In this document: one piece after another, positions 26,460 to 35,863 of the stretch
Numbering within the stretch: the first letter of the stretch is position 1
Layout: each line of letters starts with the position of its first letter
From: Seonamhaeicola sediminis
GTDB taxonomy: Bacteria; Bacteroidota; Bacteroidia; Flavobacteriales; Flavobacteriaceae
Assembly (NCBI RefSeq): GCF_004358095.2
Contig: NZ_SMZJ02000005.1
Coordinates: forward strand, 1 to 64,000
DNA: 64,000 bases
Reading direction: 5' to 3'
Translations under genes and position numbers: made by a program
The notes under the pieces: model-generated
Told to the model about the DNA's origin: nothing
Database searches by the model: none
Seen by the model: the letters and a program-made list of their open reading frames with translations, nothing else

Positions 26460-26492
26460 TTATTGTGGTACATTTCACTTCCACTTCAAAAT

Positions 26493-27506
26493 TTGAAAAA
26501 GCAAAAGATAACGATACATGATATTTCCAAGGCTCTCAAAATTGATAGTTCAACAGTATCAAGAGCATTAAATGACAGTTCTCGTGTTTCGTTAAAAACC
26601 AAACAAAAGATTCTTGATAAAGCCGAAGAACTTGGTTATCAGCGCAATATATTAGCATCTAACTTACGTACAAATAAAACAAATACCATTGGTGTTATAG
26701 TTCCCAGAATCTCCAGAAGTTTCTTTTCAAGTGTTATTTCTGGAATTGAAGACACTGCTCAAAATAGTGGCTACAATGTAATTATTTGCCAGTCTTTTGA
26801 GAGTTTTGAAAGAGAAAAAAAAATAATGAATACGCTACTATCCAATAGAGTAGACGGCGTTCTAATTTCAATTTCAATGCAAACAACTTCTTTTGATTAT
26901 TTAAAACCTTATTTAGATTATGGTGGTCCTATTGTATTTTATGACAGACCCTGTAGTTTTGAAAACTGTTCTAGTATAAGTGTTAATGATTACAAAGCAA
27001 GTTACACAGTAACAGAACATTTAATACAATCTGGGTGCAAAAATATAGTCCATTTTGCAGGTCCTCAGATTATAGATTTGTACAAAAACAGAAAACAAGG
27101 GTATGTTGATGCCATAATTAACAATGGATTAGAATTTAAAGAAAGTTATTGTTTTGAGTCTAAACTAGCAGAGGAAGACGGTGTAGCCTTTGCCAAAAAA
27201 ATTATATCAATGGAAAATATAGATGGTGTTTATTCCTCTAACGACACCGCAGCTATAGGCGCCATGCAATATTTAAAATTCATGGGAGTTAAAATACCCG
27301 AAGATATTGCTGTAGCTGGATTTAACAATGACCCTATTTCATCTGTAATAGAACCGGGCTTAACCACCATTAATCAACCTGATTTTGAAATGGGAAAAAT
27401 AGCAGCTAATATGCTTATTGAGCAAATTAAAAACGAAACTACTAATAAAGAAAGTAAAGTTTTGGATGTAGAATTGATAATAAGAAATTCATCTCAAAAA
27501 AATTAA
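26493..27506 (+). CDS. LacI-family transcriptional regulator of the uronate locus
   Basis: DNA-binding repressor or activator, probably sensing a uronate-derived sugar. TTG at 26493 gives MKKQKITIHDISKALKIDSS, a classical LacI helix-turn-helix (SSTVSRALND), hinge helix (LASNLRTNKTNTIGVIVP) and a periplasmic-binding-protein-like ligand domain. The latter includes VDGVLIS, FYDRP, DGVYSSNDTAAIGAM and AVAGFNNDP. An in-frame ATG far upstream (26430) lies within the operator and is unlikely. The 337-residue length is normal. It should bind the palindrome immediately upstream, and so autoregulate. Confidence 0.9.
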   Translation: MKKQKITIHDISKALKIDSSTVSRALNDSSRVSLKTKQKILDKAEELGYQRNILASNLRTNKTNTIGVIVPRISRSFFSSVISGIEDTAQNSGYNVIICQSFESFEREKKIMNTLLSNRVDGVLISISMQTTSFDYLKPYLDYGGPIVFYDRPCSFENCSSISVNDYKASYTVTEHLIQSGCKNIVHFAGPQIIDLYKNRKQGYVDAIINNGLEFKESYCFESKLAEEDGVAFAKKIISMENIDGVYSSNDTAAIGAMQYLKFMGVKIPEDIAVAGFNNDPISSVIEPGLTTINQPDFEMGKIAANMLIEQIKNETTNKESKVLDVELIIRNSSQKN

Positions 27507-27545
27507 TTTGCTTCGAAATACAAATACCTGATTAATGGAAACAAA

Positions 27546-27573
27546 AAAGCCTTACTAAAATTAGTAAGGCTTT
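27546..27573. terminator. Bidirectional terminator between lacI and tRNA-Leu
   Basis: A 13-bp stem AAAGCCTTACTAA/TTAGTAAGGCTTT with a 2-nt loop, 1 bp from the 3' end of tRNA-Leu and 40 bp past the regulator stop. The same stem core recurs at 59039-59070. Confidence 0.75.
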
Positions 27574-27574
27574 G

Positions 27575-27659
27575 TACTGAAGGCGGGACTTGAACCCGCA
27601 CGGCCATAATGGCCATTGGATTTTAAGTCCAACGTGTCTACCAATTCCACCACTTCAGC
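27575..27659 (-). tRNA. tRNA-Leu (anticodon UAA)
   Basis: Read leftwards, 85 nt fold as a class II tRNA. The acceptor is GCTGAAG with CTTCAGT. The anticodon stem-loop TTGGA-CTTAAAA-TCCAA places TAA at the anticodon. A long variable arm (TGGCCATTATGGCC region) and GGTTCAAGTCC in the T arm follow. CCA is not encoded. Confidence 0.95.
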
Positions 27660-27693
27660 ATCGCTTGATATTTTGAACTTAAGAAAGTATCAG

Positions 27694-27765
27694 AGCGAAA
27701 GACGGGATTTGAACCCGCGACCCTCACCTTGGCAAGGTGATGCTCTACCCCTGAGCTACTTTCGC
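27694..27765 (-). tRNA. tRNA-Gly (anticodon GCC)
   Basis: Read leftwards, 72 nt. Acceptor GCGAAAG/CTTTCGC, anticodon stem-loop TCACC-TTGCCAA-GGTGA with GCC, T arm GCGGGTTCAAATCCCG. CCA is not encoded. It lies 34 bp upstream of tRNA-Leu in one transcript. Confidence 0.95.
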
Positions 27766-27805
27766 AGTCTTTGTTTATGAACATACAATCTCTCGATTGC
27801 GGATG

Positions 27806-27834
27806 CAAATTTAAAATATTTCCAGTAATTGCAA
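27806..27834 (-). promoter_or_regulatory. Promoter of the tRNA-Gly/tRNA-Leu unit
   Basis: Leftwards: TTG (27832-27834), 18 nt, TAAATTTG (27806-27813). It lies about 40 bp before tRNA-Gly, in the gap after the mutS stop. Confidence 0.7.
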
Positions 27835-27864
27835 AGCCTTTTACCAAAATAAATAAAATTTATT

Positions 27865-30477
27865 TTACGCCTGTTTTTTCTTAACCAACATCCGTTTTAT
27901 TTCATTAAGCTTCATGAGTGCTTCTACAGGTGTAAGCGTATCAATGTCTGTATGTATAATTTCGTCTTTTATGTTTTCAAGTAACGGGTCATCAAGATTG
28001 AAGAAGCTAAGTTGCATATCATTTTGAATAGATTTCACCTTATCGGTAAGTTCTTCACTAGAGTGAGATTGCTCTAATTTCTTTAAAATCTTGTTAGCTC
28101 TATGCAACACCTGCTGTGGCATTCCCGCCATTTTAGCCACATGAATACCAAAACTATGCGCACTCCCCCCTTCAATAAGCTTTCTTAAAAACAACACATT
28201 GTCTTTGAGTTCTTTTACAGATACGTTGAAATTTTTAATACGTTCAAAGGTTTCAGACATTTCATTAAGTTCATGATAATGCGTTGCAAATAGGGTTTTA
28301 GGCTTTGCAGGGTGTTCATGCAAATACTCACTGATGGCCCAAGCAATGGAAATACCATCATAAGTACTTGTACCTCGTCCAATTTCATCCAAGAGTACTA
28401 AACTTCTATCAGAAATATTATTTAAAATAGAAGCCGTTTCATTCATCTCTACCATAAAAGTAGATTCGCCCATTGATATATTATCACTGGCTCCAACTCG
28501 AGTAAAAATCTTATCAACTAAACCAATTCTTGCCGATTGTGCCGGTACAAAACTTCCAATTTGAGCCAACAACACAATTAAAGCGGTTTGACGCAAAATA
28601 GCCGATTTACCAGACATATTAGGGCCTGTAATCATAATGATTTGTTGGTCAACCCTATTTAAAAAAACATCATTTGCAATATATGCTTCTCCTAAAGGCA
28701 ATTGCTTTTCAATAACTGGATGGCGACCATCTTTAATATCTAAATCAAAAGATTCATCAATCATGGGGTAGATATAATTATTATCTTTGGCCAACTGACC
28801 GAACCCACACAAACAATCTAGTTGCCCAATTAAATGAGCATTTTGTTGAACCACATTTATATATTGGTTCATCCATGTTACCAATTGTGAAAACAATTTT
28901 TGTTCTATAACTTGAATTCTATCTTCTGCCCCTAAAATTTTAGCTTCGTATTCCTTTAACTCTTCAGTAATATAACGCTCGGCGCTTACTAAAGTCTGCT
29001 TTCGTATCCAATCCTGAGGCACCTTATCTTTATGGGTATTTCGCACTTCAATATAATACCCAAATACGTTGTTGGAAGCTATTTTTAAAGAAGGTATTCC
29101 AGTACGTTCACTTTCGCGTTCCAACATATTATCAAGATAATCCTTTCCTGATTTAGATAAACCTCTTAATTCATCCAATTCTGAAGAAAAACCAGGAGCA
29201 ATGGTATTACCTTTTAAAATATTAACCGGTGCTTCTTCATTAAGTGTCTCTTTTATTTTTTCACGGAGTACCTCACAACTTTGAAGGTTGTCTCCAATAA
29301 CTCGTAACGATTCATTTTTAGAATTGGAAGCAATACTTTTTATAGGCACTATGGCTTCTAGGGAATTTTTAAGCTGAATGACCTCACGCGGATTCACCTT
29401 GGCAGTAGCTATCTTCGATATTAATCGCTCCAAATCGCCAATATGCTTTATATATCCTTGAATCTTATGATGAACCTCATCATGTTTAGTTAAAAAATCA
29501 ACAACTTCGTGACGTTGCTTAATCTTATCTAAACTCTTTAAAGGCAATGCCAACCAACGCTTAAGCATACGTCCGCCCATAGGCGAAATAGTTTTATCAA
29601 TAATATTTAACAACGTAACCGCATTGTTATTGGTAGAATGATATAGCTCTAAATTTCTAATGGTAAACTTATCCATCCAGACATAATCATCTTCAGCTAT
29701 TCTGGAAATAGAAGTAATATGCTGTAATTTATGATGCTGTGTTTCACCCAAATAATGTAAGATAGACCCTGATGCTATAATACCTTCGTATAAATCTTCA
29801 ATACCAAAACCTTTTAGAGTTTTAGTATTGAAATGCTTCGTTAAAGTCTCATAAGCATAATCGGTTTGATACACCCAATCTTCTATATAAAACGTATGAA
29901 AATCTTCACCAAAAGTTTCTTTAAAAAGACTTCTTTTTTGTTTTGAAACCAGAACTTCACTAGGATTAAAGTTTTGAAGTAGTTTATCAATGTATTCAGC
30001 ATTACCTTGCGAGGTTAAAAACTCACCTGTTGAAATATCTAAAAAAGACACTCCAATATATTTTTCATCAAAATAAACCGAACACAAGAAATTATTTGAT
30101 TTAGACACCAAAACTTCATCATTTAATGCTACGCCTGGAGTTACCAATTCAGTAACACCACGTTTCACAATTTTTTTGGTGAGTTTAGGATCTTCAAGCT
30201 GGTCGCAAATAGCTACACGCTCACCAGCCTTTACCAGTTTAGGCAAATAAGTATTTAATGAATGGTGCGGAAAACCAGCCAATTCTGTTTCACTTTCACT
30301 CCCAGCTCCCCGTTTGGTTAAAATAATACCTAAAATACCTGCTGCTTTAACCGCATCTTGACCAAAAGTCTCATAAAAATCACCTACACGAAACAATAAT
30401 AATGCATCAGGATACTTTGCTTTTATAGCATTGTACTGTTTCATTAAGGGGGTTTCTTTTTTTGCTTTTTTAGCCAA
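27865..30477 (-). CDS. mutS: DNA mismatch repair protein MutS
   Basis: Recognises mismatches and recruits MutL. The 870-residue protein has the mismatch-contacting GDFYETF near the N-terminus, the connector and lever domains, Walker [10 protein letters not shown] near residue 617, [14 protein letters not shown] (Walker B region) and ATHYHEL. The C-terminal end ([14 protein letters not shown]) is the usual dimerisation region. It is complete, with no insertions. A 17-bp palindromic repeat lies just upstream. Confidence 0.97.
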   Translation of the reverse strand: MAKKAKKETPLMKQYNAIKAKYPDALLLFRVGDFYETFGQDAVKAAGILGIILTKRGAGSESETELAGFPHHSLNTYLPKLVKAGERVAICDQLEDPKLTKKIVKRGVTELVTPGVALNDEVLVSKSNNFLCSVYFDEKYIGVSFLDISTGEFLTSQGNAEYIDKLLQNFNPSEVLVSKQKRSLFKETFGEDFHTFYIEDWVYQTDYAYETLTKHFNTKTLKGFGIEDLYEGIIASGSILHYLGETQHHKLQHITSISRIAEDDYVWMDKFTIRNLELYHSTNNNAVTLLNIIDKTISPMGGRMLKRWLALPLKSLDKIKQRHEVVDFLTKHDEVHHKIQGYIKHIGDLERLISKIATAKVNPREVIQLKNSLEAIVPIKSIASNSKNESLRVIGDNLQSCEVLREKIKETLNEEAPVNILKGNTIAPGFSSELDELRGLSKSGKDYLDNMLERESERTGIPSLKIASNNVFGYYIEVRNTHKDKVPQDWIRKQTLVSAERYITEELKEYEAKILGAEDRIQVIEQKLFSQLVTWMNQYINVVQQNAHLIGQLDCLCGFGQLAKDNNYIYPMIDESFDLDIKDGRHPVIEKQLPLGEAYIANDVFLNRVDQQIIMITGPNMSGKSAILRQTALIVLLAQIGSFVPAQSARIGLVDKIFTRVGASDNISMGESTFMVEMNETASILNNISDRSLVLLDEIGRGTSTYDGISIAWAISEYLHEHPAKPKTLFATHYHELNEMSETFERIKNFNVSVKELKDNVLFLRKLIEGGSAHSFGIHVAKMAGMPQQVLHRANKILKKLEQSHSSEELTDKVKSIQNDMQLSFFNLDDPLLENIKDEIIHTDIDTLTPVEALMKLNEIKRMLVKKKQA

Positions 30478-30507
30478 TGGTCAAATAGTTTTTAAGTCTT
30501 ACTTTTG

Positions 30508-30525
30508 TCCCGATAACTATCGGGA
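30508..30525. repeat. REP-like palindrome TCCCGATA-AC-TATCGGGA
   Basis: An 8-bp perfect inverted repeat with a 2-nt spacer between divergent mutS and the SpoU methyltransferase. Sequences of this shape (CCCGATAG-CTATCGGG) are, as I recall, dispersed through many flavobacterial genomes. It lies where the mutS promoter should be. Confidence 0.5.
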
Positions 30526-30618
30526 TGTAAGCATGCAATGTACTATTAATTTCATGTTTTTTGAAGCTGAAAAACCATAAGTTATCTACAATTACAACGA
30601 GATTTTAACAATAGAAAC

Positions 30619-31152
30619 ATGCGGAAACTAAAAAACAGTGAACTAGACAGACTTAGTATTGAAGATTTTAAAACCGTTGAAAAGACACCAATTATTATAA
30701 TTTTAGATAATATTAGGAGTTTAAACAACATTGGTTCGGTGTTTAGAACGAGTGATGCCTTTTTAGTTAAAAAAATTTACCTCTGCGGTATCACAGCAAC
30801 ACCCCCTCATAAAGACATTCATAAAACAGCCTTAGGAAGTACAGAATCTGTTGATTGGGAATATGCTAAAGACACACTTGAAGTTGTTGAAAAACTAAAA
30901 AATGACAATATAAATATTTGTTCTATTGAACAAGCTGAAAGTGCTATTATGCTCAACGATTTTAAACCAAAACCACAAACAACCTATGCCCTTGTTTTTG
31001 GCAATGAAGTAAAAGGTGTCTCTCAAAATGTAGTTTCTGCCAGTGATGCAGTAATTGAAATCCCTCAATACGGCACCAAACATTCTTTAAATATTTCAGT
31101 GAGTTGTGGCGTGGTGGTTTGGGATCTTTTTAGCAAGCTAAACCCAAACTAA
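30619..31152 (+). CDS. SpoU/TrmH-family RNA 2'-O-methyltransferase
   Basis: SAM-dependent trefoil-knot enzyme that methylates a ribose in tRNA or rRNA. The 177-residue protein has IIILDNIRSLNNIGSVFRT (motif 1), LVFGNEVKGVS (motif 2) and IEIPQYGTKHSLNISVSCG (motif 3). The N-terminal extension is short, and the substrate cannot be told from sequence. It is followed after 6 bp by a second methyltransferase gene, so the two are probably cotranscribed. Confidence 0.92.
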   Translation: MRKLKNSELDRLSIEDFKTVEKTPIIIILDNIRSLNNIGSVFRTSDAFLVKKIYLCGITATPPHKDIHKTALGSTESVDWEYAKDTLEVVEKLKNDNINICSIEQAESAIMLNDFKPKPQTTYALVFGNEVKGVSQNVVSASDAVIEIPQYGTKHSLNISVSCGVVVWDLFSKLNPN

Positions 31153-31158
31153 AATCAA

Positions 31159-31821
31159 GTGGTTAAAAAAAGAAAAATACCTTGGCCTACAAAAGATGTT
31201 ATGAATCAAATCTATGAAAAGCATCTTTGGGGTGGCAATGAATTTGATTTTTACTCTGGTGTGGGTTCGCATAACCCAGATATTATAAATCCTTATCTAG
31301 AAACTGTAATTACATTTTTAAAATCATTTGAAACCCCACTATTAGTTTGTGATTTAGGCTGTGGCGATTTTAATATCGGAAAACATTTAGCTCCACACAC
31401 TAAAAAATACATTGCCATAGATATTGTTAAACCTCTTGTTGAACGAAACAAAAGACTATTTAAAGAGGCTCATTTAGAGTTTCATTGTCTAGATATCTCC
31501 AAAGACGAACTGCCCTTTGCAGATTGCATTATTTTAAGACAAGTTTTACAGCACTTATCCAACTCTGAAATTGAAAAAATTATTAAAAAACTAATTAATT
31601 ACAAATATATTATCCTAACAGAGCACATCCCTATGGGTAATTTCATTCCCAATGTAGATATCATTTCTGGACAAGGCAACAGAACTAAAAAAAACAGTGG
31701 AGTTAATATTTTACTGCCGCCTTTTAATTTAAAAGTTAAAAAAGAAACATTTTTAACTGAACATATTATGAGAAACAATAGAGGGCGGATTGTAACCACA
31801 TTATATCAAAATGCCATTTAA
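31159..31821 (+). CDS. Class I SAM-dependent methyltransferase, substrate unknown
   Basis: The start is GTG at 31159, giving MVKKRKIPWPTKDVMNQIYE; the next ATG would remove the basic/PWPT segment. The 220-residue protein has the SAM motif VCDLGCGDFNIGKHL, an acidic IAIDIV at the end of strand 2, LDISKDELPFADCIILRQV and YIILTEHIP. It resembles small-molecule or sugar methyltransferases of the Methyltransf_25 type. No close function is recognised. Linkage with the RNA methyltransferase may be positional only. Confidence 0.78.
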   Translation: MVKKRKIPWPTKDVMNQIYEKHLWGGNEFDFYSGVGSHNPDIINPYLETVITFLKSFETPLLVCDLGCGDFNIGKHLAPHTKKYIAIDIVKPLVERNKRLFKEAHLEFHCLDISKDELPFADCIILRQVLQHLSNSEIEKIIKKLINYKYIILTEHIPMGNFIPNVDIISGQGNRTKKNSGVNILLPPFNLKVKKETFLTEHIMRNNRGRIVTTLYQNAI

Positions 31822-32153
31822 AAGAAAGCCATATTTTAGATTTCAAAACACCACAAAAAATTATCAAACCCTATTATTACCCCAATCAAATTTTTGAAGT
31901 CGTATCTTTTAAAGTAGATGTGAATACAAAAATAACTGAAAAAAACTCAGTAACCCTCATTAAAAACACACCCTTTTAAAACTCTGTTCCTTAATAAAGA
32001 ATCAATTCATTTATTCGTTTATCAATATTTAAACTACTATTTTTTACTCATAGAAATTGATCAACATCTTTGGCTTGCACAAAATTTTTAAATCATGTAC
32101 ATTTATAATCCTATCTATCTTTCCATGTTCTGCTTACCCACAAAACCAAAAAC
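31822..32153. other. Gap with a possible gene relic
   Basis: No complete gene is seen. One frame stays open for about 55 codons to TAA at 31976-31978 (...KIIKPYYYPNQIFEVVSFKV and on to IKNTPF) but has no start codon of its own and overlaps the methyltransferase end in another frame. It may be the tail of a decayed gene. The rest is AT-rich leader for the cytochrome. Confidence 0.3.
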
Positions 32154-33113
32154 ATGAAAAAAATTTTAAAGATTTTAGGTATTGGCATTGCCGCAATATT
32201 AGGCCTAATTGCCATTTTTCTACTCTACATTGGCTTAACCGATATTCCATCATACAAAGTTGAACAAATTGATTTTCATGCTAAAAGCACACCTCAAGCC
32301 CTTGAAAGAGGAAAGAAATTAACAATGATGTTATGCGCCAATTGCCACATGAATAGCGAAACAAGGAAACTAACAGGTAAAAGAATGCTTGATGCTCCTC
32401 CTGAATTCGGCAAAATATATTCACAAAATATTACTCAAGACAAGGAATACGGTATAGGAAATTGGACAGATGGAGAAATAGTGTACCTATTAAGAACTGG
32501 TATTAAAAAAAATGGACAGTATAGTCCTCCATACATGGCAAAATTACCCAAGATGGCTGATGAAGATATTAATGCTATTATTGCATTTTTAAGATCAGAC
32601 GACCCAATGGTTGTCTCTAGTGCTATTCCTGATACCCCAACAAAACCCTCTTTTTTAACAAAACTACTATGTCGCGTAGCATTTAAGCCATTTTCAATGC
32701 CAAATAAAACAATAGAAATGCCAGACCCCAACAATGATATTGAACTGGGCAAATATTTAGCTCATAACTTAGATTGTTTTTCTTGCCACTCGGCAGATTT
32801 TAAGACAAATAACTATATGGATCCTTCTTTAAGCGAAGGCTATTTTGGAGGTGGCAACAAGCCTTTGAATGAAGAGGGCCGTGTGATGTTGACGCAAAAC
32901 TTAACACCCGATAAAGAAACTGGAATTGGAACTTGGACAAAAGAAGACTTTATAAACACTGTAAAATACGGAATTAAAAAAGGTGAAAACGCCATGAGGT
33001 ACCCCATGGCCCCCTATACACAGCTAACAGACAAAGAGGCTGGTGCTATTTTTGAATATTTACAAACCATACCAGCAATTAGCAATAAAGTGGAACGCTC
33101 TTTTTACAACTAG
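32154..33113 (+). CDS. Membrane-anchored diheme cytochrome c
   Basis: Periplasmic electron carrier held by an N-terminal helix (ILKILGIGIAAILGLIAIFL). It has two heme sites, CANCH at 61-65 and CFSCH at 208-212. Two related domains repeat the pattern SQNITQDKEYGIGNW / TQNLTPDKETGIGTW, with possible Met ligands near PPYMAK and RYPMAP. The architecture resembles cytochrome subunits of alcohol or sugar dehydrogenases. No dehydrogenase gene is adjacent, so the partner is unknown. Length is 319 residues. Confidence 0.88.
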   Translation: MKKILKILGIGIAAILGLIAIFLLYIGLTDIPSYKVEQIDFHAKSTPQALERGKKLTMMLCANCHMNSETRKLTGKRMLDAPPEFGKIYSQNITQDKEYGIGNWTDGEIVYLLRTGIKKNGQYSPPYMAKLPKMADEDINAIIAFLRSDDPMVVSSAIPDTPTKPSFLTKLLCRVAFKPFSMPNKTIEMPDPNNDIELGKYLAHNLDCFSCHSADFKTNNYMDPSLSEGYFGGGNKPLNEEGRVMLTQNLTPDKETGIGTWTKEDFINTVKYGIKKGENAMRYPMAPYTQLTDKEAGAIFEYLQTIPAISNKVERSFYN

Positions 33114-33522
33114 AATAAACGAAAAACCCCACGAAAAGAAATGCACAACATCAATGTGCTAGTCTTTATATCTTGTTTGACTCCTCTCGACCTGAAAAAA
33201 GTTTAACATTATATAAAGGCAGCTATTTACTTTTTAACATCTTTTGAAAACCTTTTAACCAAATATATTCCTGTAAGTCGTTTCATTCCTAATAAAAATT
33301 ATCTTCTCTGGTCAAGGGATTCATCTAAAACAAAATAGCTGCGTTGATTTATTAAAACCTCCAATTTAATTTAAAAATAATTATGCGAAACACCTAACGA
33401 TATATGTAGTAGAAACCCACTAAAAATCAAATTATCAACATATTATATCAATTACCCTAAAACTTTTCATATTCACTTGTACCTCCTAAATAAACAGTAT
33501 ACACTTCTAATTCAAATTCAAA
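33114..33522. other. 409-bp gene-free gap
   Basis: AT-rich, with stops in every frame. No tRNA, palindrome or clear TTG/TAnnTTTG pair was recognised. Two genes converge here (cytochrome from the left, lipoprotein from the right), and no convincing terminator was found. Confidence 0.4.
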
Positions 33523-34473
33523 TTAGTTTTGAACTCTATCATGCGTAGTATTTGCCCATCTAATTTGTGCTCTACCACCTCTAACTCGGTATGCTCCATA
33601 TCTAATTTTCGATTGTGTTCCTCTTTCAGGGTCTGGAATATTCCAATTAAATGCTTCACCACCAATTATGGCGTTACAATAGTGTATTTTTTTTGAAGAA
33701 TCGTTTGGGTCAACTTTAAAACCTACCTCTAACACAAAAGAAGTTATTTCATTTTTATTTACTCTTTTCAGTAGAACAACTTCTCTACCGCTGCCCGATC
33801 CACCACGTTCTAAGATACGCTCTGCATAAATATCGAAAGCAACTTGCTTGTCTGCGTTACTACCTGTACCGTAAACAGGATGAGCTCTATATAAACAAAT
33901 AGCAGGATCTGGAGAACCACCACCACCAGTATGTTGGCCCTTAGCCTGTGCTATATAACTTCCACTAGAACCAAAAGAGCCTGTATCTCCTACTTCTAAT
34001 ATTCTAAAGTCTCCTGTAAATTTGACAGATGATCCAACATTAGAGTCAGCTACAGGTAATGAACGTTCTATTCTTGGTTGTAAGGTGTTTGCAGCGTCTT
34101 GATTATTAGAGCCGGCTGTTATATTATATATTCCCCATGTAAGTCCATCAATTTCAACTTCTTTGTAATTGGCATAACAACTCCTATCATCAATAGTCCC
34201 AACATTAACAGGGTTTGGAAGATCGTTTGATGTTCTAGTAGCATTTTCACCATCTGGGTTACATGTTGTATAAGGACCTGTATCTTCATCAACTATTACT
34301 TCTGGGTCTGGATCTGGATCTGGATCTGGGTCTGGATTTGGATTTGGATTCTCTACAATGACTTCCTCTACATCTTCGGAAGTTTCACCTTCAGTTTGAC
34401 AAGACAAAAATATTCCGAAAATCAAAAAAGTCACAGCAAGCGCTAGGGTGTAATTAAATTTTAAATTTTTCAT
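33523..34473 (-). CDS. Secreted lipoprotein, possible polysaccharide lyase
   Basis: ATG at 34473 gives [19 protein letters not shown] followed by FLSC, a lipobox; an ATG 24 nt upstream adds residues before the signal. A Glu/Val and Asn-Pro/Asp-Pro linker ([14 protein letters not shown]) leads to a ~240-residue beta-rich domain. Notable stretches are [46 protein letters not shown] and [18 protein letters not shown]. The pattern suggests a jelly-roll like that of several polysaccharide-lyase families, but I cannot assign one. The kduI locus 7 kb away makes a uronate lyase attractive; a carbohydrate-binding protein is the alternative. A -7-like TATTTTTG lies at 34495-34502. Confidence 0.5.
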   Translation of the reverse strand: MKNLKFNYTLALAVTFLIFGIFLSCQTEGETSEDVEEVIVENPNPNPDPDPDPDPDPEVIVDEDTGPYTTCNPDGENATRTSNDLPNPVNVGTIDDRSCYANYKEVEIDGLTWGIYNITAGSNNQDAANTLQPRIERSLPVADSNVGSSVKFTGDFRILEVGDTGSFGSSGSYIAQAKGQHTGGGGSPDPAICLYRAHPVYGTGSNADKQVAFDIYAERILERGGSGSGREVVLLKRVNKNEITSFVLEVGFKVDPNDSSKKIHYCNAIIGGEAFNWNIPDPERGTQSKIRYGAYRVRGGRAQIRWANTTHDRVQN

Positions 34474-34663
34474 ATCAATCGCAATTATTTTTTCCAAAAA
34501 TAATGTTTAAAAGCCTACAAACTATCCTGCTCCATTATGGTTGGATAATTTCAATATCAAAAAAAAATCTAAGTTATTTTTCTGAAAAACAAACGATTGA
34601 AGCATTATAAAAAACAACTTAAATAGAAATTTACACAGAATCTATTGAAGTCTGTTGCAAAAA

Positions 34664-35794
34664 TCATTCCTTACAAACTTCTCCTAATAAATTTAAATAA
34701 TCACTTCGGTTTTTTACAAAATCCTTATCTGAGATATCGATGATTTTCACACTAAAACTGGACTGGGTTTTTAAAAATTCTAAATAGCCTGTGTTAATTT
34801 TTTCTAGGTAGTCATCTTGAATATTTTGCTCATAGTTGCGTCCTCGCTTTTTAATATTCTCTTGTAAGCGTGGTGTATTTTGATAAAGGTATACATACAA
34901 ATCGGGCTTTGCTATGTCTTTATACATTAAGTTAAATAGTTTTCTGTAGAGTTTAAACTCGTCTTCTTGCAAAGTAATTTTTGAAAAAATAAGCGATTTA
35001 AATATATCATAATCACTTACAATAAAATCCTTAAACAAATCTAGCTGAGATAAATCATCAGAAATTTGTTGATACCTATCTGCTAAAAATGACATTTCCA
35101 GTGAAAAAGCGTAACGCGCCGCATCTTTGTAAAACTTTGGCAAAAACGGGTTGTCAGCAAACCTTTCTAAAATAAGTTTTGCATTGAAATCTTGAGAAAT
35201 CATAGTTGCTAAACTGGTCTTGCCAGCTCCTATGTTTCCCTCAATTGCTATATAATTGTACTTAGAGAAGTTAAAGGCTTTTCTTGGGTTTTTTAGCCAA
35301 ATATTGATAGGTTCTAAAATGGAATCATCCCCACACTCCTTCAATAATACAGATACTTCTTTAGATAACTTGGGATGTTTGAATTTAGGTGCAATATCAT
35401 TTAATGGCAAGAGCACAAAACGCCTTTGTTGCATTTCAGGGTGTGGCACTTGTAATGTTTTTGTATTGATTATTTCATCACCAGCAAAGACTATATCTAA
35501 ATCTATAATGCGTGCCTCGTAGCCCTTACCTTTTTTCCTAGTGCGCCCTAGTAATTTTTCAATCTTCAACAATGCTTTTAAAACCTTTTGAGGCTTTAAA
35601 TTACTTTCTAACACCAAGCATGCATTTAAAAAATCATCACTTTCAAAACCAAAAGCTGGTGATTTGTAGACCTTAGAAATTAGTTTGATGTTTCCAATTT
35701 CAGTATGAATGGCATCTACCGCTAATTGCAGGTTTTTAAACTTATCGCCTTTATTGCTTCCTAGGGCTATATGAAACGTGGTAGGTTGCATCAT
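34664..35794 (-). CDS. folK: Fusion: HPPK (folK) and deoxynucleoside kinase
   Basis: Residues 1-160 are 6-hydroxymethyl-7,8-dihydropterin pyrophosphokinase of folate synthesis: ALGSNKGDKFKNL, SPAFGF, GRTRKKGKGYEARIIDLDIV, VPHPEMQQRRFVL. Residues 178-376 are a deoxynucleoside kinase: P-loop GNIGAGKT at 186-193, LERFADNPFLPKFY, FLADRYQQ, VSDYDIFKSLIF and RLQENIKKRGRNYEQ. One continuous frame encodes both, with no internal start candidate between them. The fusion links folate synthesis with deoxynucleotide salvage, matching thyA and the nucleoside transporter elsewhere in the window. It is divergent from yhhQ. Confidence 0.93.
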   Translation of the reverse strand: MMQPTTFHIALGSNKGDKFKNLQLAVDAIHTEIGNIKLISKVYKSPAFGFESDDFLNACLVLESNLKPQKVLKALLKIEKLLGRTRKKGKGYEARIIDLDIVFAGDEIINTKTLQVPHPEMQQRRFVLLPLNDIAPKFKHPKLSKEVSVLLKECGDDSILEPINIWLKNPRKAFNFSKYNYIAIEGNIGAGKTSLATMISQDFNAKLILERFADNPFLPKFYKDAARYAFSLEMSFLADRYQQISDDLSQLDLFKDFIVSDYDIFKSLIFSKITLQEDEFKLYRKLFNLMYKDIAKPDLYVYLYQNTPRLQENIKKRGRNYEQNIQDDYLEKINTGYLEFLKTQSSFSVKIIDISDKDFVKNRSDYLNLLGEVCKE

Positions 35795-35863
35795 AGATAG
35801 GCAAAATAAGAAAAAGTAAATGGTTTCCTTTATATTTACAAAAGGTATTTATTCACAATTTGC

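Noticed and set aside
26371-26484. 38-residue N-terminal extension of KduI
   Set aside because: It would translate the promoter and operator; ATG at 26370 gives the family's normal length.
26430-26492. Upstream ATG start for the LacI regulator
   Set aside because: It lies inside the operator palindrome and upstream of the -7 box; TTG at 26493 starts a normal HTH domain.
27638-27847. Open frame of 69 codons on the minus strand
   Set aside because: It runs through tRNA-Gly and part of tRNA-Leu; the peptide (EHHLAKVRVAGSNPVFRS) is the usual false translation of tRNA DNA.
32057-32263. 68-codon frame before the cytochrome gene
   Set aside because: It overlaps the cytochrome start in another frame and has no recognisable domain.
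34301-34350. TCTGGA-type tandem repeat as a possible CRISPR or satellite
   Set aside because: It encodes the Asp-Pro/Asn-Pro linker of the lipoprotein in frame, and the repeats are 6 bp with no spacers.
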